DNA of 64,000 bases, taken from positions 344,341 through 408,340 of the forward strand of contig NZ_QFYR01000004.1 of the NCBI RefSeq assembly GCF_003254705.1, given 5' to 3'. This DNA comes from Phenylobacterium deserti. GTDB taxonomy: Bacteria; Pseudomonadota; Alphaproteobacteria; Caulobacterales; Caulobacteraceae. Shown in pieces: positions 42,047 through 50,776 of this stretch. The translations under genes and the position numbers were made by a program. The first letter of the stretch is position 1. Every line of letters starts with the position of its first letter. The notes beneath the pieces were generated by a model that ran no database searches, was not told the DNA's origin, and saw only the letters and a list, made by a program, of their open reading frames with translations.

Positions 42047-42327
42047 GCGAGGCCGATGCCTGCCGCGCCGACGTTTGGCTTTGGCGCGCCCGCTTCTTCA
42101 AGACCCGCTCCATGGCGGCCCGCTTCGTCGAGGAAGGTCGCGTGCGCATGACTCGCCAGGGGCAAGAAACGCGCCTCGACAAGCCGGCACGCACTCTCAA
42201 GGTCGGGGACCAGCTGGTGTTCGCTCTGGGAGGGCGGCTGATCGCTGTGGCCGTGGAAGCGTTTGGCGATCGACGCGGTCCGGCGACGGAGGCGCGGGGG
42301 CTCTACTCGACCTTGGACGGCGGCTGA
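42043..42327 (+). CDS. S4-domain RNA-binding protein (HslR-like)
   Basis: 94 aa. Residues about 8-55 form an S4 fold (ADVWLWRARFFKTRSMAARFV, VRMTRQGQETRLDKPARTLKVGD), as in heat-shock protein HslR, which binds free 50S subunits with peptidyl-tRNA. Coupled by ATGA to the Suv3-like helicase. This adjacency recurs in alphaproteobacteria and suggests joint RNA handling. Confidence 0.88.
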
Positions 42328-42365
42328 AGTTCTCATTACGTTCACGCCACGCTTAGGAGTTTGGG

Positions 42366-42776
42366 ATGAGCGTCGAGCCTGCGCGCAAGCGTCGATCCTT
42401 CTGGTGGTATCTTCAGGGTCGCGCCGGTCGCCGCGAATACTGGATCATGGTCGCGCTGATCATCGTCCTGGGCGTGCTGTTTAGCCAGATCGGCGGAGCG
42501 GCCATTGGCGGCGCCATGGCGTTGATGCTCATGATGATCCGGCGCCTTCACGATTTCGGACGCACCGGCTGGTGGGCCGCCCTGGTGATCTTCGGTCCTC
42601 TGGTTCTCATGCTGGCCCTGATGACGGTCACCGGCCTGGAAATGGCGGCGGGCCTGGCGACGCTCACTGAGCTGGTTGGGGTGGCCTGGATCGGCGCCGT
42701 CCCCGGCGACGCTCAGGAGAACCGCTTCGGGCCGCCGCCGCCCTTCACCGCCAGGCAAGTGCTGCTTGGCCGATAG
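42366..42776 (+). CDS. DUF805 membrane protein
   Basis: 136 aa. RSFWWYLQGRAGRREYWIMV is the DUF805 signature, followed by three to four hydrophobic spans and MMIRRLHDFGRTGWWA. Inner-membrane location; function unknown. Follows the S4 gene by 38 bases and may share its transcript. Confidence 0.88.
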   Translation: MSVEPARKRRSFWWYLQGRAGRREYWIMVALIIVLGVLFSQIGGAAIGGAMALMLMMIRRLHDFGRTGWWAALVIFGPLVLMLALMTVTGLEMAAGLATLTELVGVAWIGAVPGDAQENRFGPPPPFTARQVLLGR

Positions 42777-42899
42777 CGCTGCTGCAGCTTTCAGAAATCC
42801 TGCAGCCCCAGCCGCGGGCCCGGCATTGACAATCTTGGGGCGCACCGTGAAAACCCGCGCGCGCCCGAAGGGGGGCCTTTCCGGAGTACTTGAGCCGCC

Positions 42900-43241
42900 A
42901 TGACCTACATCGTGATGGATCCGTGCATCAAATGTAAGTTCATGGACTGCGTGGAGGTGTGCCCCGTCGACTGCTTCTATGAAGGCGAGAACTTCCTCGC
43001 CATCAATCCCGAGGAATGCATCGACTGCGGCGTGTGTGAACCGGAGTGCCCCGTCGACGCCATCAAGCCGGACACTGAAGATGATCCGGACGGCAAGTGG
43101 CTGAAGCTGAACGCCGAGTACTCGAAGGTTTGGCCCAACATCACGGTGAAGGGCGAGCCCCCCGCAGACCGCGAACAATACGAGCGCGAGAGCGGCAAGC
43201 TTGAGAAGTATTTCTCTCCAAAGCCCGGCCGCGGCTCCTGA
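42900..43241 (+). CDS. fdxA: 7Fe-type ferredoxin FdxA
   Basis: 113 aa. [18 protein letters not shown] carries the cysteines of the [3Fe-4S]/[4Fe-4S] pair, and [16 protein letters not shown] the second set. The C-terminal 50 residues are the usual long 7Fe ferredoxin tail. It is an electron carrier in the cytoplasm. The upstream 123 bases have no clear motif. Confidence 0.95.
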   Translation: MTYIVMDPCIKCKFMDCVEVCPVDCFYEGENFLAINPEECIDCGVCEPECPVDAIKPDTEDDPDGKWLKLNAEYSKVWPNITVKGEPPADREQYERESGKLEKYFSPKPGRGS

Positions 43242-43500
43242 CCACTACAGTCGCGCCTCGCAACGGGGCGCAGACCTCCGGGACCAAGCCTTTCATTCGG
43301 CTGAATTTTATGATATCGTCATGTCTGACGTGGCGATAAAGGCTTTGGCCTGCCCGTCTTCCGACAAGAACAGCCGCCCGCCTTCACAGCCGGGATAAGG
43401 CCAAAGGTGTCTTAAGAGGTCTATTTTCCGCCAGACGACGAGCCGCCGCACCCCATTGCGGAGAGCGTGGCCCTGTCGCTTGGCGGTTGCTCGCGTCAGA

Positions 43501-43518
43501 GATCCGGCACGCCGGATC
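43501..43518. promoter_or_regulatory. Perfect inverted repeat in the carD leader
   Basis: GATCCGGC-AC-GCCGGATC, an 8-bp perfect palindrome, ends 23 bases before the carD ATG and just before its GAGAGGG ribosome site. It may be an operator or a translational hairpin. In the 300-base gap 43242-43541 I see no gene. Confidence 0.4.
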
Positions 43519-43541
43519 AGGACATATTGAGAGGGTTTCCG

Positions 43542-44051
43542 ATGAGCAAGAGCGGTCACGATTTCTCGGTTGGCGATCACGTCGTCTACCCGGCCCATGG
43601 CGTGGGTCAGGTGCAGGGGATCGAAACCCAGGAAGTCGCCGGTCTCAAACTGGAAGTCTACGTGATCACCTTCGATCACGAGAAGATGACGCTGCGCGTG
43701 CCGACCGCCAAGGCCAAGACCGCCGGCCTGCGGCCGCTGGCCGAGACCAACGTGGTCTCCCAGGCGCTGACGACCCTGAAGGGCCGCGCTCGCGTGAAGC
43801 GCACCATGTGGTCGCGCCGCGCCCAGGAATATGAAGCCAAGATCAACTCGGGCGACCTGATCTCCATCGCCGAGGTGGTCCGCGACCTCCACCGCGCTGA
43901 GAACCAGCCGGAGCAGTCCTATTCCGAGCGTCAGCTGTACGAGTCGGCGCTGGACCGCATGGCCCGCGAAGTCGCCGCCATCGAGCAGATCGACCGCGAC
44001 GCCGCCATCAGCCTGCTGAACAAGTCGCTGGTGAAGGCCGCCGCGGCCTAA
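43542..44051 (+). CDS. carD: CarD/CdnL family RNA polymerase-binding regulator
   Basis: 169 aa from the ATG at 43542 (GAGAGGG ribosome site). DFSVGDHVVYPAHGVGQVQGIETQ is the RNA-polymerase-interacting Tudor-like domain; the helical C-terminal domain (VVSQALTTLKGRARVKRTMWSRRAQEYEAKINSG) contacts promoter DNA. CdnL in Caulobacter stabilises open complexes at housekeeping promoters. A terminator follows. Confidence 0.93.
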   Translation: MSKSGHDFSVGDHVVYPAHGVGQVQGIETQEVAGLKLEVYVITFDHEKMTLRVPTAKAKTAGLRPLAETNVVSQALTTLKGRARVKRTMWSRRAQEYEAKINSGDLISIAEVVRDLHRAENQPEQSYSERQLYESALDRMAREVAAIEQIDRDAAISLLNKSLVKAAAA

Positions 44052-44076
44052 GCCTTCCGATCTGACGAACATCGAG

Positions 44077-44108
44077 ACGCCCGGCCTTCGAGCCGGGCGT
44101 TTTCGTTT
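44077..44108 (+). terminator. Intrinsic terminator after carD
   Basis: ACGCCCGGC (44077-44085), loop CTTCGA, GCCGGGCGT (44092-44100), then TTTCGTTT. Confidence 0.88.
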
Positions 44109-44163
44109 CCGGAACGGCTCCGCGCGCGCCGGGTTCTCTCTCCGACAGATCTAGGAGCAGACC

Positions 44164-44313
44164 ATGGCCGAAGCCGCCGGACGCCGAAACGACGAAACCT
44201 CCAGCCCTTCCAGCCAGCGTCGCGGGCCGGAAAGCTGGACCCTCGCCATCATCATCGCCGTGATCGTGCTGGCCGCCATCGGCCTGCTGGCCTTCATGGG
44301 CATGGGTAGCTAA
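44164..44313 (+). CDS. 49-aa single-span membrane protein
   Basis: An ATG at 44164 with AGGAG seven bases upstream opens 49 codons to TAA at 44311. A polar N-terminus (MAEAAGRRNDETSS) is followed by one transmembrane helix of about 21 residues (TLAIIIAVIVLAAIGLLAF), ending MGMGS. No family recognised. The ribosome site and clear topology support expression; function unknown. It lies between carD and the convergent dctA-like gene, 56 bases past the carD terminator's T tract. Confidence 0.65.
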   Translation: MAEAAGRRNDETSSPSSQRRGPESWTLAIIIAVIVLAAIGLLAFMGMGS

Positions 44314-44316
44314 CGC

Positions 44317-45624
44317 TCAGTCCTCTTCGACGCTGGCCAGCACCGGCTCTGCGCCGGACCGGCCGGGGCCCTGGTTGAGTTCGCGCTTGAGCTGATCGCG
44401 GTCGAGGTCGCCTTCCCACCGGGCGAGAACCAGGGTGGCCACGCCGTTGCCGACCAGGTTGGTCAGCGCCCGGCACTCGCTCATGAACCGATCCACGCCC
44501 ACCAGCAGGGCCAGGGCGGCGATGGGCAGGTCCGGAATAACCGCCAGCGTCGCGGCCAGGGTGACGAAGCCCGCGCCCGTAACGCCGCTCGCGCCCTTCG
44601 ACGTCAGCATGGCCACGCCCAGCAGGGTCAGCTCCTGGGTGAGCGTCAGGGGCGTGTTCGTGGCCTGCGCCAGGAACAGGGTCGCCAGCGTCATGTAGAT
44701 GTTGGTGCCGTCGAGGTTGAAACTGTAGCCCGTCGGGATCACCAGCCCCGTGGTCGCCTTGCCGGCCCCCAGCCGCTGCAGCTTCAGCATGATCTGCGGC
44801 AGCACCGACTCCGAGGACGAGGTCCCCAGGACGATCAGCAGCTCCTCGCGGATGTAGGCGATGAACTTCAGGATCGAGAAGCCCGCCGCCGCCGCGATCC
44901 CGCCCAGGACCACCAGCACGAACAGCAGCGCGGTCACATAGAAGGTGGCGATCAGGGCGCCGAGGTTGATCAGCGATTCCACGCCATAGCGGCCGATGGT
45001 GAAGGCCATCGCCCCGAACGCACCGATCGGCGCGAGCTTCACGACCACGCCGATGATCCCGAAGAACAGCTGCGAGAGCTCGTCCAGCACCCCGGCGACC
45101 TTCTCGCCGAACTCGCCCATCCGCGCGCAGGCGAAGCCCGTCAGGATGGCGATCACCAGCACCTGCAGAAGATTGCCGCCTGCGAACGCCCCCACGAAAG
45201 TGTCCGGGATCAGGTGCAGCAGGTATTCGACCAGGCCCTCCCCGTGCGCCGCCTTGGCGGCATAGCCGGCGCCCACCGACGGATCGAGGCTCGCCGGATC
45301 GACGTTGAAGCCCCGCCCCGGCTGCAGGGTGCGGCCGACCACCAGCCCGATCACCAGCGCCAGGGTCGAGACCACCTCGAAGTAGATCAAGGTGCGGGCG
45401 CCCAGCCGGCCGAACGCCTTCATGTCGCTCATGCGGGCGATCCCGCCGGCCACGGTGCAGAAGATCACCGGCGCCACGGCCATCTTGATCAGCTTGATGA
45501 AGGCGTCGCCCAGCGGCTTCAGCGACGCGCCGAACACCGGCCAGATCGCGCCTACCGCCAGGCCCAGAACAACAGCGATCAGCACCTGCACGTACAGGAT
45601 GCGCAGGTACCGGCTCCAACCCAT
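44317..45624 (-). CDS. Dicarboxylate/amino acid:cation symporter (DctA/GltP family)
   Basis: 435 aa from the ATG at 45624. The family co-transports C4-dicarboxylates, glutamate or aspartate with H+ or Na+. About eight spans and two hairpins; [16 protein letters not shown] is the serine-rich hairpin, [16 protein letters not shown] the Na+/substrate motif, and [19 protein letters not shown] the last. This looks more like DctA (dicarboxylate) than GltP, but the substrate is inferred. Confidence 0.9.
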   Translation of the reverse strand: MGWSRYLRILYVQVLIAVVLGLAVGAIWPVFGASLKPLGDAFIKLIKMAVAPVIFCTVAGGIARMSDMKAFGRLGARTLIYFEVVSTLALVIGLVVGRTLQPGRGFNVDPASLDPSVGAGYAAKAAHGEGLVEYLLHLIPDTFVGAFAGGNLLQVLVIAILTGFACARMGEFGEKVAGVLDELSQLFFGIIGVVVKLAPIGAFGAMAFTIGRYGVESLINLGALIATFYVTALLFVLVVLGGIAAAAGFSILKFIAYIREELLIVLGTSSSESVLPQIMLKLQRLGAGKATTGLVIPTGYSFNLDGTNIYMTLATLFLAQATNTPLTLTQELTLLGVAMLTSKGASGVTGAGFVTLAATLAVIPDLPIAALALLVGVDRFMSECRALTNLVGNGVATLVLARWEGDLDRDQLKRELNQGPGRSGAEPVLASVEED

Positions 45625-45691
45625 CCCTCGCCCCTCTCCGCCGCGCGGCGTTTGCAGGTCCGCCGGGCACAGGCTATCACGCCCCACGCGT

Positions 45692-45768
45692 GGCCCGGTA
45701 GCTCAGCCGGATAGAGCAGGGCTTTCCTAAAGCCAAGGTCGGGGGTTCGAGTCCCTCCCGGGCCGCCA
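45692..45768 (+). tRNA. tRNA-Arg (anticodon CCT)
   Basis: Acceptor arm GGCCCGG (45692-45698) pairs with CCGGGCC (45758-45764); discriminator G and encoded CCA follow. D arm GCTCAGCCGGATAGAGC, anticodon loop TTCCTAA giving CCT (reads AGG), T arm GGGGGTTCGAGTCCCTC. The base pair at the foot of the anticodon stem is G-A. An accessory stretch begins a few bases after the 3' end. Confidence 0.93.
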
Positions 45769-45771
45769 CGC

Positions 45772-45820
45772 TGTATTGGGACCACCTAAGAGTGGCCCAA
45801 AAACAAGTTAAGGCTGGCCA
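45772..45820. repeat. Left degenerate insertion-sequence-like end
   Basis: TGTATTGGGACCACCTAAGA starts three bases after the tRNA CCA. It is the inverse of the right-end units at 48970-49091 (TCTTGAGTGGTCCC). A second, weaker copy (AAGTTAAGGCTGGCC) follows at about 45805-45820. TGT...ACA ends with several internal copies are typical of IS21-type elements. Confidence 0.5.
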
Positions 45821-46008
45821 CAGCCGCTTTGCGCTAGGCGCGGACATTGGACTCGTTTCGCGATGAACAGGCCTCCTACGCCCCGCGAGCACAGCATCAG
45901 GCCGGAGCTGCCGCGGATACTTTCTGTCGGGTACTTGCGATGGCTACACCGCAGCCGCGCGGAGATCGGCTTGTCGGCAGGTGGCAACTTCCGCTCAGCG
46001 AGGAACGT

Positions 46009-46335
46009 CTAGTCGTTCGCGCCCTGCCTCCGCGCCATGATCTGGCTCAACAGCACGCTTCCTAGCGGCCACTGCCATTTCGGGGCTGCCTCCTCTTGGG
46101 AGGGGAAGGTCAGCTGGGACCCGCTCGGCGTATTCAGCGCGGGCTTTGGCCTGCTCGCATGGGTGGTGTCGATTGAGCCGTCAACTCGGTAGGAGATAGC
46201 CGGGACGAAGGCATCCTCAGGCCGCAACTTCGGCCATTCGATCGTTTGCTTGATCGGGGGGCGAGTAGCGATCTCCGCAAGCGCAGACGGAGATCGGTTT
46301 GAGCTCGGCATGATGTGGTTCGGTGGGATGTTCAT
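46009..46335 (-). CDS. Hypothetical protein
   Basis: 108 aa from the ATG at 46335, with GAGGG five bases upstream. The sequence (MNIPPNHIMPSSNRSPSALA..., later FVPAISYRVDGSID, KWQWPLGSVLLSQIMARR) has no signal, span or recognised motif and is Pro/Ser-rich. It lies inside the stretch bounded by the repeats. Real coding is uncertain. Confidence 0.4.
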   Translation of the reverse strand: MNIPPNHIMPSSNRSPSALAEIATRPPIKQTIEWPKLRPEDAFVPAISYRVDGSIDTTHASRPKPALNTPSGSQLTFPSQEEAAPKWQWPLGSVLLSQIMARRQGAND

Positions 46336-46630
46336 AGAACCCTCAAACAGTGCAACTCCACCCTGCAAGAAGAATGCCGGACGCCCGTTTGACCTCCTGC
46401 GTCTGCTCCGCGAGCCGCCACCCTACCCGCCGGTTCAACCTAGGACTGGCTGCCTTGCGCCTGAAGCAGACGTTAGCGGCCGGCGCGGAGAGCGGACGCT
46501 CCGAGCTACCGCTCGGGGTGGCAAGCGGAGATCGCGTTGTGACTGGAAGCAGCCGTCGTCGTGGCCACGGCGATGTCGGGTGTTCGTCCACGCTCAACCA
46601 CCTGAGGCGGAGCGTGGACGCAGGTCAGGA
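46336..46630. other. Noncoding stretch inside the islet
   Basis: I find no gene. GAAGCAGACGTTAGCGG (about 46467-46483) and GCGGAGAGCGGACGCTCC resemble the AAGCxGACxTTxGCGG-type intergenic repeats widespread in alphaproteobacteria. This is resemblance only. Confidence 0.35.
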
Positions 46631-47419
46631 TCAGACGGTTGGGACTGTCCCGCCGTCGACGACGAGCTCGGCGCCGTGGACCGAGGCGGCTCGGTCTGAG
46701 GCCAGGAAGGCGATGGCCTCGGCGACTTCGAAGGGTTCGGCGCCGCGTCCGATCGCGATGCCGCCGAGTCCGTCCAGGACGAGCTTGCGCGCGTCCTCGA
46801 GAGAGCCGCCGTTGGCGTCCTGCAGACGCTTGAGAAACACGTCTGTGCCCTCGGTCATAATCCAGCCCGGCGAGACCGTGTTGACCCGCACGCCCTTGGG
46901 CCCAAGCTCCTTGGAAATGGACTTGCTGTAGGTTCGTAGCGCCGCCTTGGCCGAGGCGTAGGCGGTGGTCGCGTCCGGGAGGGGCAAGACGGACTGGATG
47001 GAGGTGACGTGCACCACTGCGCCGGAGCGCCGGTCGATCATCTGCGGAAGGAGGAGGCGATCCAGGCGGACCGCCGCAAGGAGATTGAGGTTTAGCTCGG
47101 ACAGCCAGAAGTCGTCCGTCAAGGCGATGAAGCCGCCGCCCGGAGTGGTCGAACCGCCGAGGACATGCACGAGAATGTCGATGCCCCCTAGGCGATCGAG
47201 CGCCGCTTTCGCCAGGGTGTGGCCCCCTTCGGCCGTTGTCAGGTCCGCTTGGACGAACTCGACGCGGTCGATGGGCTCAAGCTGCCCGCGGGCGGAGGTG
47301 ATGACCCGGGCGCCGCCGGCCACGAAGCGGTCAACGGTGGCGCGGCCCAGACCCTTGGTGCCGCCACTGATGAGCACGCGCTTTCCGGCGAACTCGGCGG
47401 GATCGATCTTGCTGTTCAT
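46631..47419 (-). CDS. Short-chain dehydrogenase/reductase (SDR)
   Basis: 262 aa. NAD(P)-binding SGGTKGLG (about 18-25), the HVLGGSTTPG block, VTSIQSV with the catalytic Ser and AYASAKAALRTYSKSI with the Tyr and Lys are intact. Substrate unknown. Its ATG overlaps the stop of the upstream NTF2-like gene (ATGA), so both are co-translated and divergent from the LysR gene, a common arrangement for regulator and target. Confidence 0.9.
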   Translation of the reverse strand: MNSKIDPAEFAGKRVLISGGTKGLGRATVDRFVAGGARVITSARGQLEPIDRVEFVQADLTTAEGGHTLAKAALDRLGGIDILVHVLGGSTTPGGGFIALTDDFWLSELNLNLLAAVRLDRLLLPQMIDRRSGAVVHVTSIQSVLPLPDATTAYASAKAALRTYSKSISKELGPKGVRVNTVSPGWIMTEGTDVFLKRLQDANGGSLEDARKLVLDGLGGIAIGRGAEPFEVAEAIAFLASDRAASVHGAELVVDGGTVPTV

Positions 47420-47745
47420 CCCGTGATCTCCACGGCTTTGATCGCGTCACCCTCGAGAGTGAAGCGGTAGGTGAAGCGGATCGGGCTGCCCGGGAACTCG
47501 CCATGGGCGGGGCCTTCGACGACAATCTGACCGCCGTCCACGCGCGAGGTGTCGGGCGTGAAGATCGCCCTTGCGGGGACGACCGCCTCTTCGAGCAGGC
47601 GGCGGATCTCAGCGTGTCCGTTGAATACCGCGCCGTTGTCACGAAGGATGGCGTCCTCCGCGAACGGCTGGAGCATGCCGTCAACATCAAGCTTGGCGTT
47701 GGCCGCCACATACGCGGTGATCGGAGATGGAAGTGCGAGCGACAT
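47416..47745 (-). CDS. Nuclear transport factor 2 / SnoaL-like protein
   Basis: 109 aa from the ATG at 47745. [31 protein letters not shown], then [16 protein letters not shown], is the NTF2-like fold used by ketosteroid-isomerase and SnoaL relatives; enzymatic activity is possible but residues are not diagnostic. First gene of an operon with the SDR, divergent from LysR. Confidence 0.82.
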   Translation of the reverse strand: MSLALPSPITAYVAANAKLDVDGMLQPFAEDAILRDNGAVFNGHAEIRRLLEEAVVPARAIFTPDTSRVDGGQIVVEGPAHGEFPGSPIRFTYRFTLEGDAIKAVEITG

Positions 47746-47864
47746 AGTCCCTGTCCTGCTTGGGCGCTGCCGCAATGACGGTGCGCTTCCCAGCCAAGTT
47801 AGCCATGGACAGGGTTGTGGATAATCGGGACAAAACGGGACGATCTGTCACGGAACGCAGGACA
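47746..47864. promoter_or_regulatory. Divergent LysR / NTF2-SDR promoter region
   Basis: 119 bases. GACAG (about 47810) and CTGTC (about 47846) form a wide inverted repeat, and GGGACAAAACGGGAC is a short direct repeat near 47828. Either could be the LysR binding site; a T-N11-A motif is not clear. Confidence 0.35.
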
Positions 47865-48827
47865 ATGGCACAGCACAGCCTGACCGAACTGGACGCCGTT
47901 CTCATGGTTGCGCGCCGTGGTAAGTTCCGCGCCGCGGCGGTTGAGCTCGGCGTCTCGACGACGGCGCTGAGCAACGCAGTCGGAAAGCTGGAGCGAGCGA
48001 TCGGTGTGCGCCTTTTCAACCGCACCACGCGAAGCGTGTCCCTCACCGAAGCTGGCCAGCGGTTCGTCGATCAGGTCGCGCCTGCGGTCCGTGACATTCA
48101 TGAGGCGATGGAGGCAGCCCGGTCTCAGCAGGCCACGCCGTCGGGTACGCTGCGCATCAACGCCTTTCCGACAGCGGCACGTGAGATCTTTTCCTCGCTT
48201 GTTCTGCCGTTCCAGCGCCTGCATCCGCAGGTCCACATCGATATCGTCACGGAGGGCCGGCTAGTCGACATCGTTGCGGGTGGCTTCGATCTTGGCGTGC
48301 GCAGCGAAGATCTCGTGCCTGTCGATATGATCGCCCTGCCTCTGGGCGGCCCTCGTCGCAATGTGGTGGTTGGCGCGCCGGGCTATCTCGAGGCGCGCGG
48401 AACCCCGACAGTTCCGCAGGACCTTGCCGCACACACCTGTCTACGCGTCCGGCTTCCCAACGGCGCGATCTACCGCTGGCCGTTCGAGAAGGATGGGCAG
48501 TCGATCCATGTCGATGTGGACGGAGGCCTTACCCTTGACGAAGCGAGCCTCGCCCGCACCGCAGCCTTGGAGTGCGTCGGTCTTACGCTGGCGATGGAGT
48601 CCGACGTACGCGATGACATCGATGCGGGCCGCCTCGTCTCGGTGCTGGAGGACTGGACGCCCACGCTGCCGCCCTTGAGCCTCTATTACCCGAGCCGGCG
48701 CAACCCGACCGCCGCATTCAAGGCGTTCATAGACTTTGCACGGCGACAAGGCGCAGCTGCGAGCGGCGATGCGCTCGCAGTGGATCATACGCCTGAGTCA
48801 GAGCCGGCCGGCGCACGATGGTCCTGA
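47865..48827 (+). CDS. LysR family transcriptional regulator
   Basis: 320 aa from the ATG at 47865. The winged HTH covers about 5-64 ([53 protein letters not shown]), followed by a periplasmic-binding-like effector domain ([43 protein letters not shown]). It probably controls the divergent NTF2-SDR operon. Effector unknown. Confidence 0.92.
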   Translation: MAQHSLTELDAVLMVARRGKFRAAAVELGVSTTALSNAVGKLERAIGVRLFNRTTRSVSLTEAGQRFVDQVAPAVRDIHEAMEAARSQQATPSGTLRINAFPTAAREIFSSLVLPFQRLHPQVHIDIVTEGRLVDIVAGGFDLGVRSEDLVPVDMIALPLGGPRRNVVVGAPGYLEARGTPTVPQDLAAHTCLRVRLPNGAIYRWPFEKDGQSIHVDVDGGLTLDEASLARTAALECVGLTLAMESDVRDDIDAGRLVSVLEDWTPTLPPLSLYYPSRRNPTAAFKAFIDFARRQGAAASGDALAVDHTPESEPAGARWS

Positions 48828-48969
48828 GGGCGGATCGCTCGGATCCTCGCCATGGGTCCGAGCGCTGCCGAACGCATCGAGCCGACATTCCCAAGGTCCG
48901 CTTCCGACCCAAGGCTGACCTCTAGAGCGCCTGCTTCCTCGCGTGCTGATGGTGGGGCATGGGCCTTGA

Positions 48970-49091
48970 GGACAGTCTTAAGTGGTCCCGGCTCGCTCTG
49001 AGCCAGTTCTAAGTGGTGAGCAGGCGCCCAGCTTAGTGGTGGTGGGCAGAGAACCGAAGGAGCCGCCGGACAGTCTTGAGTGGTCCCGACA
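48970..49091. repeat. Right insertion-sequence-like end with four repeat units
   Basis: Units CAGTCTTAAGTGGT (48973), CAGTTCTAAGTGGT (49004), CAGCTTAGTGGT (49030) and CAGTCTTGAGTGGT (49071) occur in the same orientation, the first and last followed by CCCG. The last ends ...GACA at 49091, the inverse of the left end at 45772. No transposase gene is present. In the rest of 48828-49345 I see no gene. Confidence 0.55.
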
Positions 49092-49345
49092 CTGAGTGTC
49101 GGCGCCACGCAAGATCAGCGCGAGCAGCGGCAGCTTCGCCCCACCTCGGACGAGCGCCGGTTGGTTGTGCGCCAGGATCGGGTGTGCCGCCGGGAAGCCG
49201 ACTTGTCCGCCTACTCGCAATTGACAGGCGGCATAGGTTGAAGATGCACGACCGAGGCGTCTAACCGCCCACCGGGCCGACAAAGATCGACTCGTCGTGC
49301 GTACTGACCAACAATACCCTCAGGAGCCAGAACAGGAGAGGCGCG

Positions 49346-50575
49346 ATGAGCGAGCATGACGTCACACGGCGGCGATTCATGGAGGCTGGTGCGGGAGCGG
49401 CGGCGGCGTCCTTGGTCATGGCTACGGGTGCGGCGGCCGCGCTCCTTCAGCGGCCCGGCAGTGCTCAAGCCACCGGCCGGCCGATGCCGAACAACGTCGC
49501 GCTCCCCCAGGCCCGGCCGACTCCGAAGCGGGCGGACAGCGTGGGCTTCGCCATCGTCGGCTTGGGCGGATATGCGCTCAACCAGATGATGCCGCGGTTC
49601 TCCCAGGCCGCGCGGGCGCATGTCGCTGCGATCGTCTCCGGGAACCCCGACAAGTTGCGACAGGTGGGCGACGCCTACGGGGTTCCGCCGGAGTCTCGCT
49701 ACTCTTACGAAAACTTCGCGAAGATCGCTTCGGACCGCCGGGTCGACGCTGTCTACATCGTCCTGCCCAGCGGGCTGCATGCCGACTGGACCGAGCGGGC
49801 CTTCGCGGCGGGCAAGCACGTGCTGTGCGAAAAGCCGATGGCGCTCTCGAGCGCCGAGTGCGAGCGCATGATCGCGGCAGGCCGGCGCGCCAACCGGAAG
49901 CTGATGATCGCCTACCGCTCGCATTTCGAGCCGAACAACATGCAAGCCATGGAGCTGATGGCGCAGAACGCCGTCGGCCAACTCCGGCTTCTGCGGACGG
50001 AGCAATCCTATCGAATGGGCCCGACGAGCCCGAGCGAGAACTGGCGGGTGAACCGCGCCTTGGCCGGTGGGGGTCCGCTGGAGGATTACGGGATCTACGG
50101 TCTGCAGGCGGCGCTCTATCTGGCGCGCGAAATGCCGGAGAGCATCAGCGCCACCGGCTTCCGACCGGCCGGCGACCCGCGCTTTGCGGAGATCCTAGCC
50201 CATGTTTCCTCGCAACTGCGCTTCCCGTCCGGAGCTGTGGCGCAACTCGTCACCTCCTACGACTCCGCAGGCGGCAACATCGTCCAGGCCCGCGGCACGA
50301 CCGGTTCGCTGATCATGGATCCGGCGACCGGCTATTCCGGCAACCGCATGGTGCTTGAGACGGGCCGGGACCGGCGCGAGTTCGGGCCCGCCGAGTCGAC
50401 CGTCCAGTTCGCGCGTCAACTCGATCACTTCGCCGACGCGATCCGCGACGGCACGCAGATCAAGACGCCCGGCGAGATGGGTCTGCGGGACCTCAGACTG
50501 ATCGAAGCGATCTACGCTTCGGCCGAGACCGGTCGGACAGTGATGCTCAATCCCGACGGAACAAGGAAAAGCTGA
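49346..50575 (+). CDS. Gfo/Idh/MocA family oxidoreductase, Tat-exported
   Basis: 409 aa. The twin-arginine signal TRRRFMEAGAGAAAAS precedes GLGGYALNQMM (NADP-binding GxGxxA/G), HVLCEKPMALSSAECERM with the catalytic Lys, and the GFO C-terminal domain (GGPLEDYGIYGLQAALYLA). It resembles glucose-fructose oxidoreductases, which are exported with a bound cofactor; sugar substrate unknown. Start ATG at 49346 with GGAGAGG upstream. Confidence 0.9.
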   Translation: MSEHDVTRRRFMEAGAGAAAASLVMATGAAAALLQRPGSAQATGRPMPNNVALPQARPTPKRADSVGFAIVGLGGYALNQMMPRFSQAARAHVAAIVSGNPDKLRQVGDAYGVPPESRYSYENFAKIASDRRVDAVYIVLPSGLHADWTERAFAAGKHVLCEKPMALSSAECERMIAAGRRANRKLMIAYRSHFEPNNMQAMELMAQNAVGQLRLLRTEQSYRMGPTSPSENWRVNRALAGGGPLEDYGIYGLQAALYLAREMPESISATGFRPAGDPRFAEILAHVSSQLRFPSGAVAQLVTSYDSAGGNIVQARGTTGSLIMDPATGYSGNRMVLETGRDRREFGPAESTVQFARQLDHFADAIRDGTQIKTPGEMGLRDLRLIEAIYASAETGRTVMLNPDGTRKS

Positions 50576-50735
50576 CGCTCCTCGAGAGCATCGAAGCTCG
50601 CCCTCAGACCGGTCGGTTCCCGGGGCGCGCCAGCGGCGGACGATGGCTTTCGCGTGCTCTATGAGCTGACCTGGAAGGCCAGGTGAGCAAGCCTTGGCCG
50701 CCGGCGGGACCGGGTTGACCCCGTGCCTGGGACGG

Positions 50736-50775
50736 CGCCGCCGCATCCGGCTTTGCGGACGCGGCGGCGTTTGGT
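50736..50775. terminator. Intrinsic terminator after the oxidoreductase
   Basis: CGCCGCCGCATCCG (50736-50749) pairs with 50756-50769 (one mismatch), loop GCTTTG, then TTTGGTCTT. It separates the oxidoreductase from the convergent TonB receptor. Confidence 0.8.
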
Positions 50776-50776
50776 C

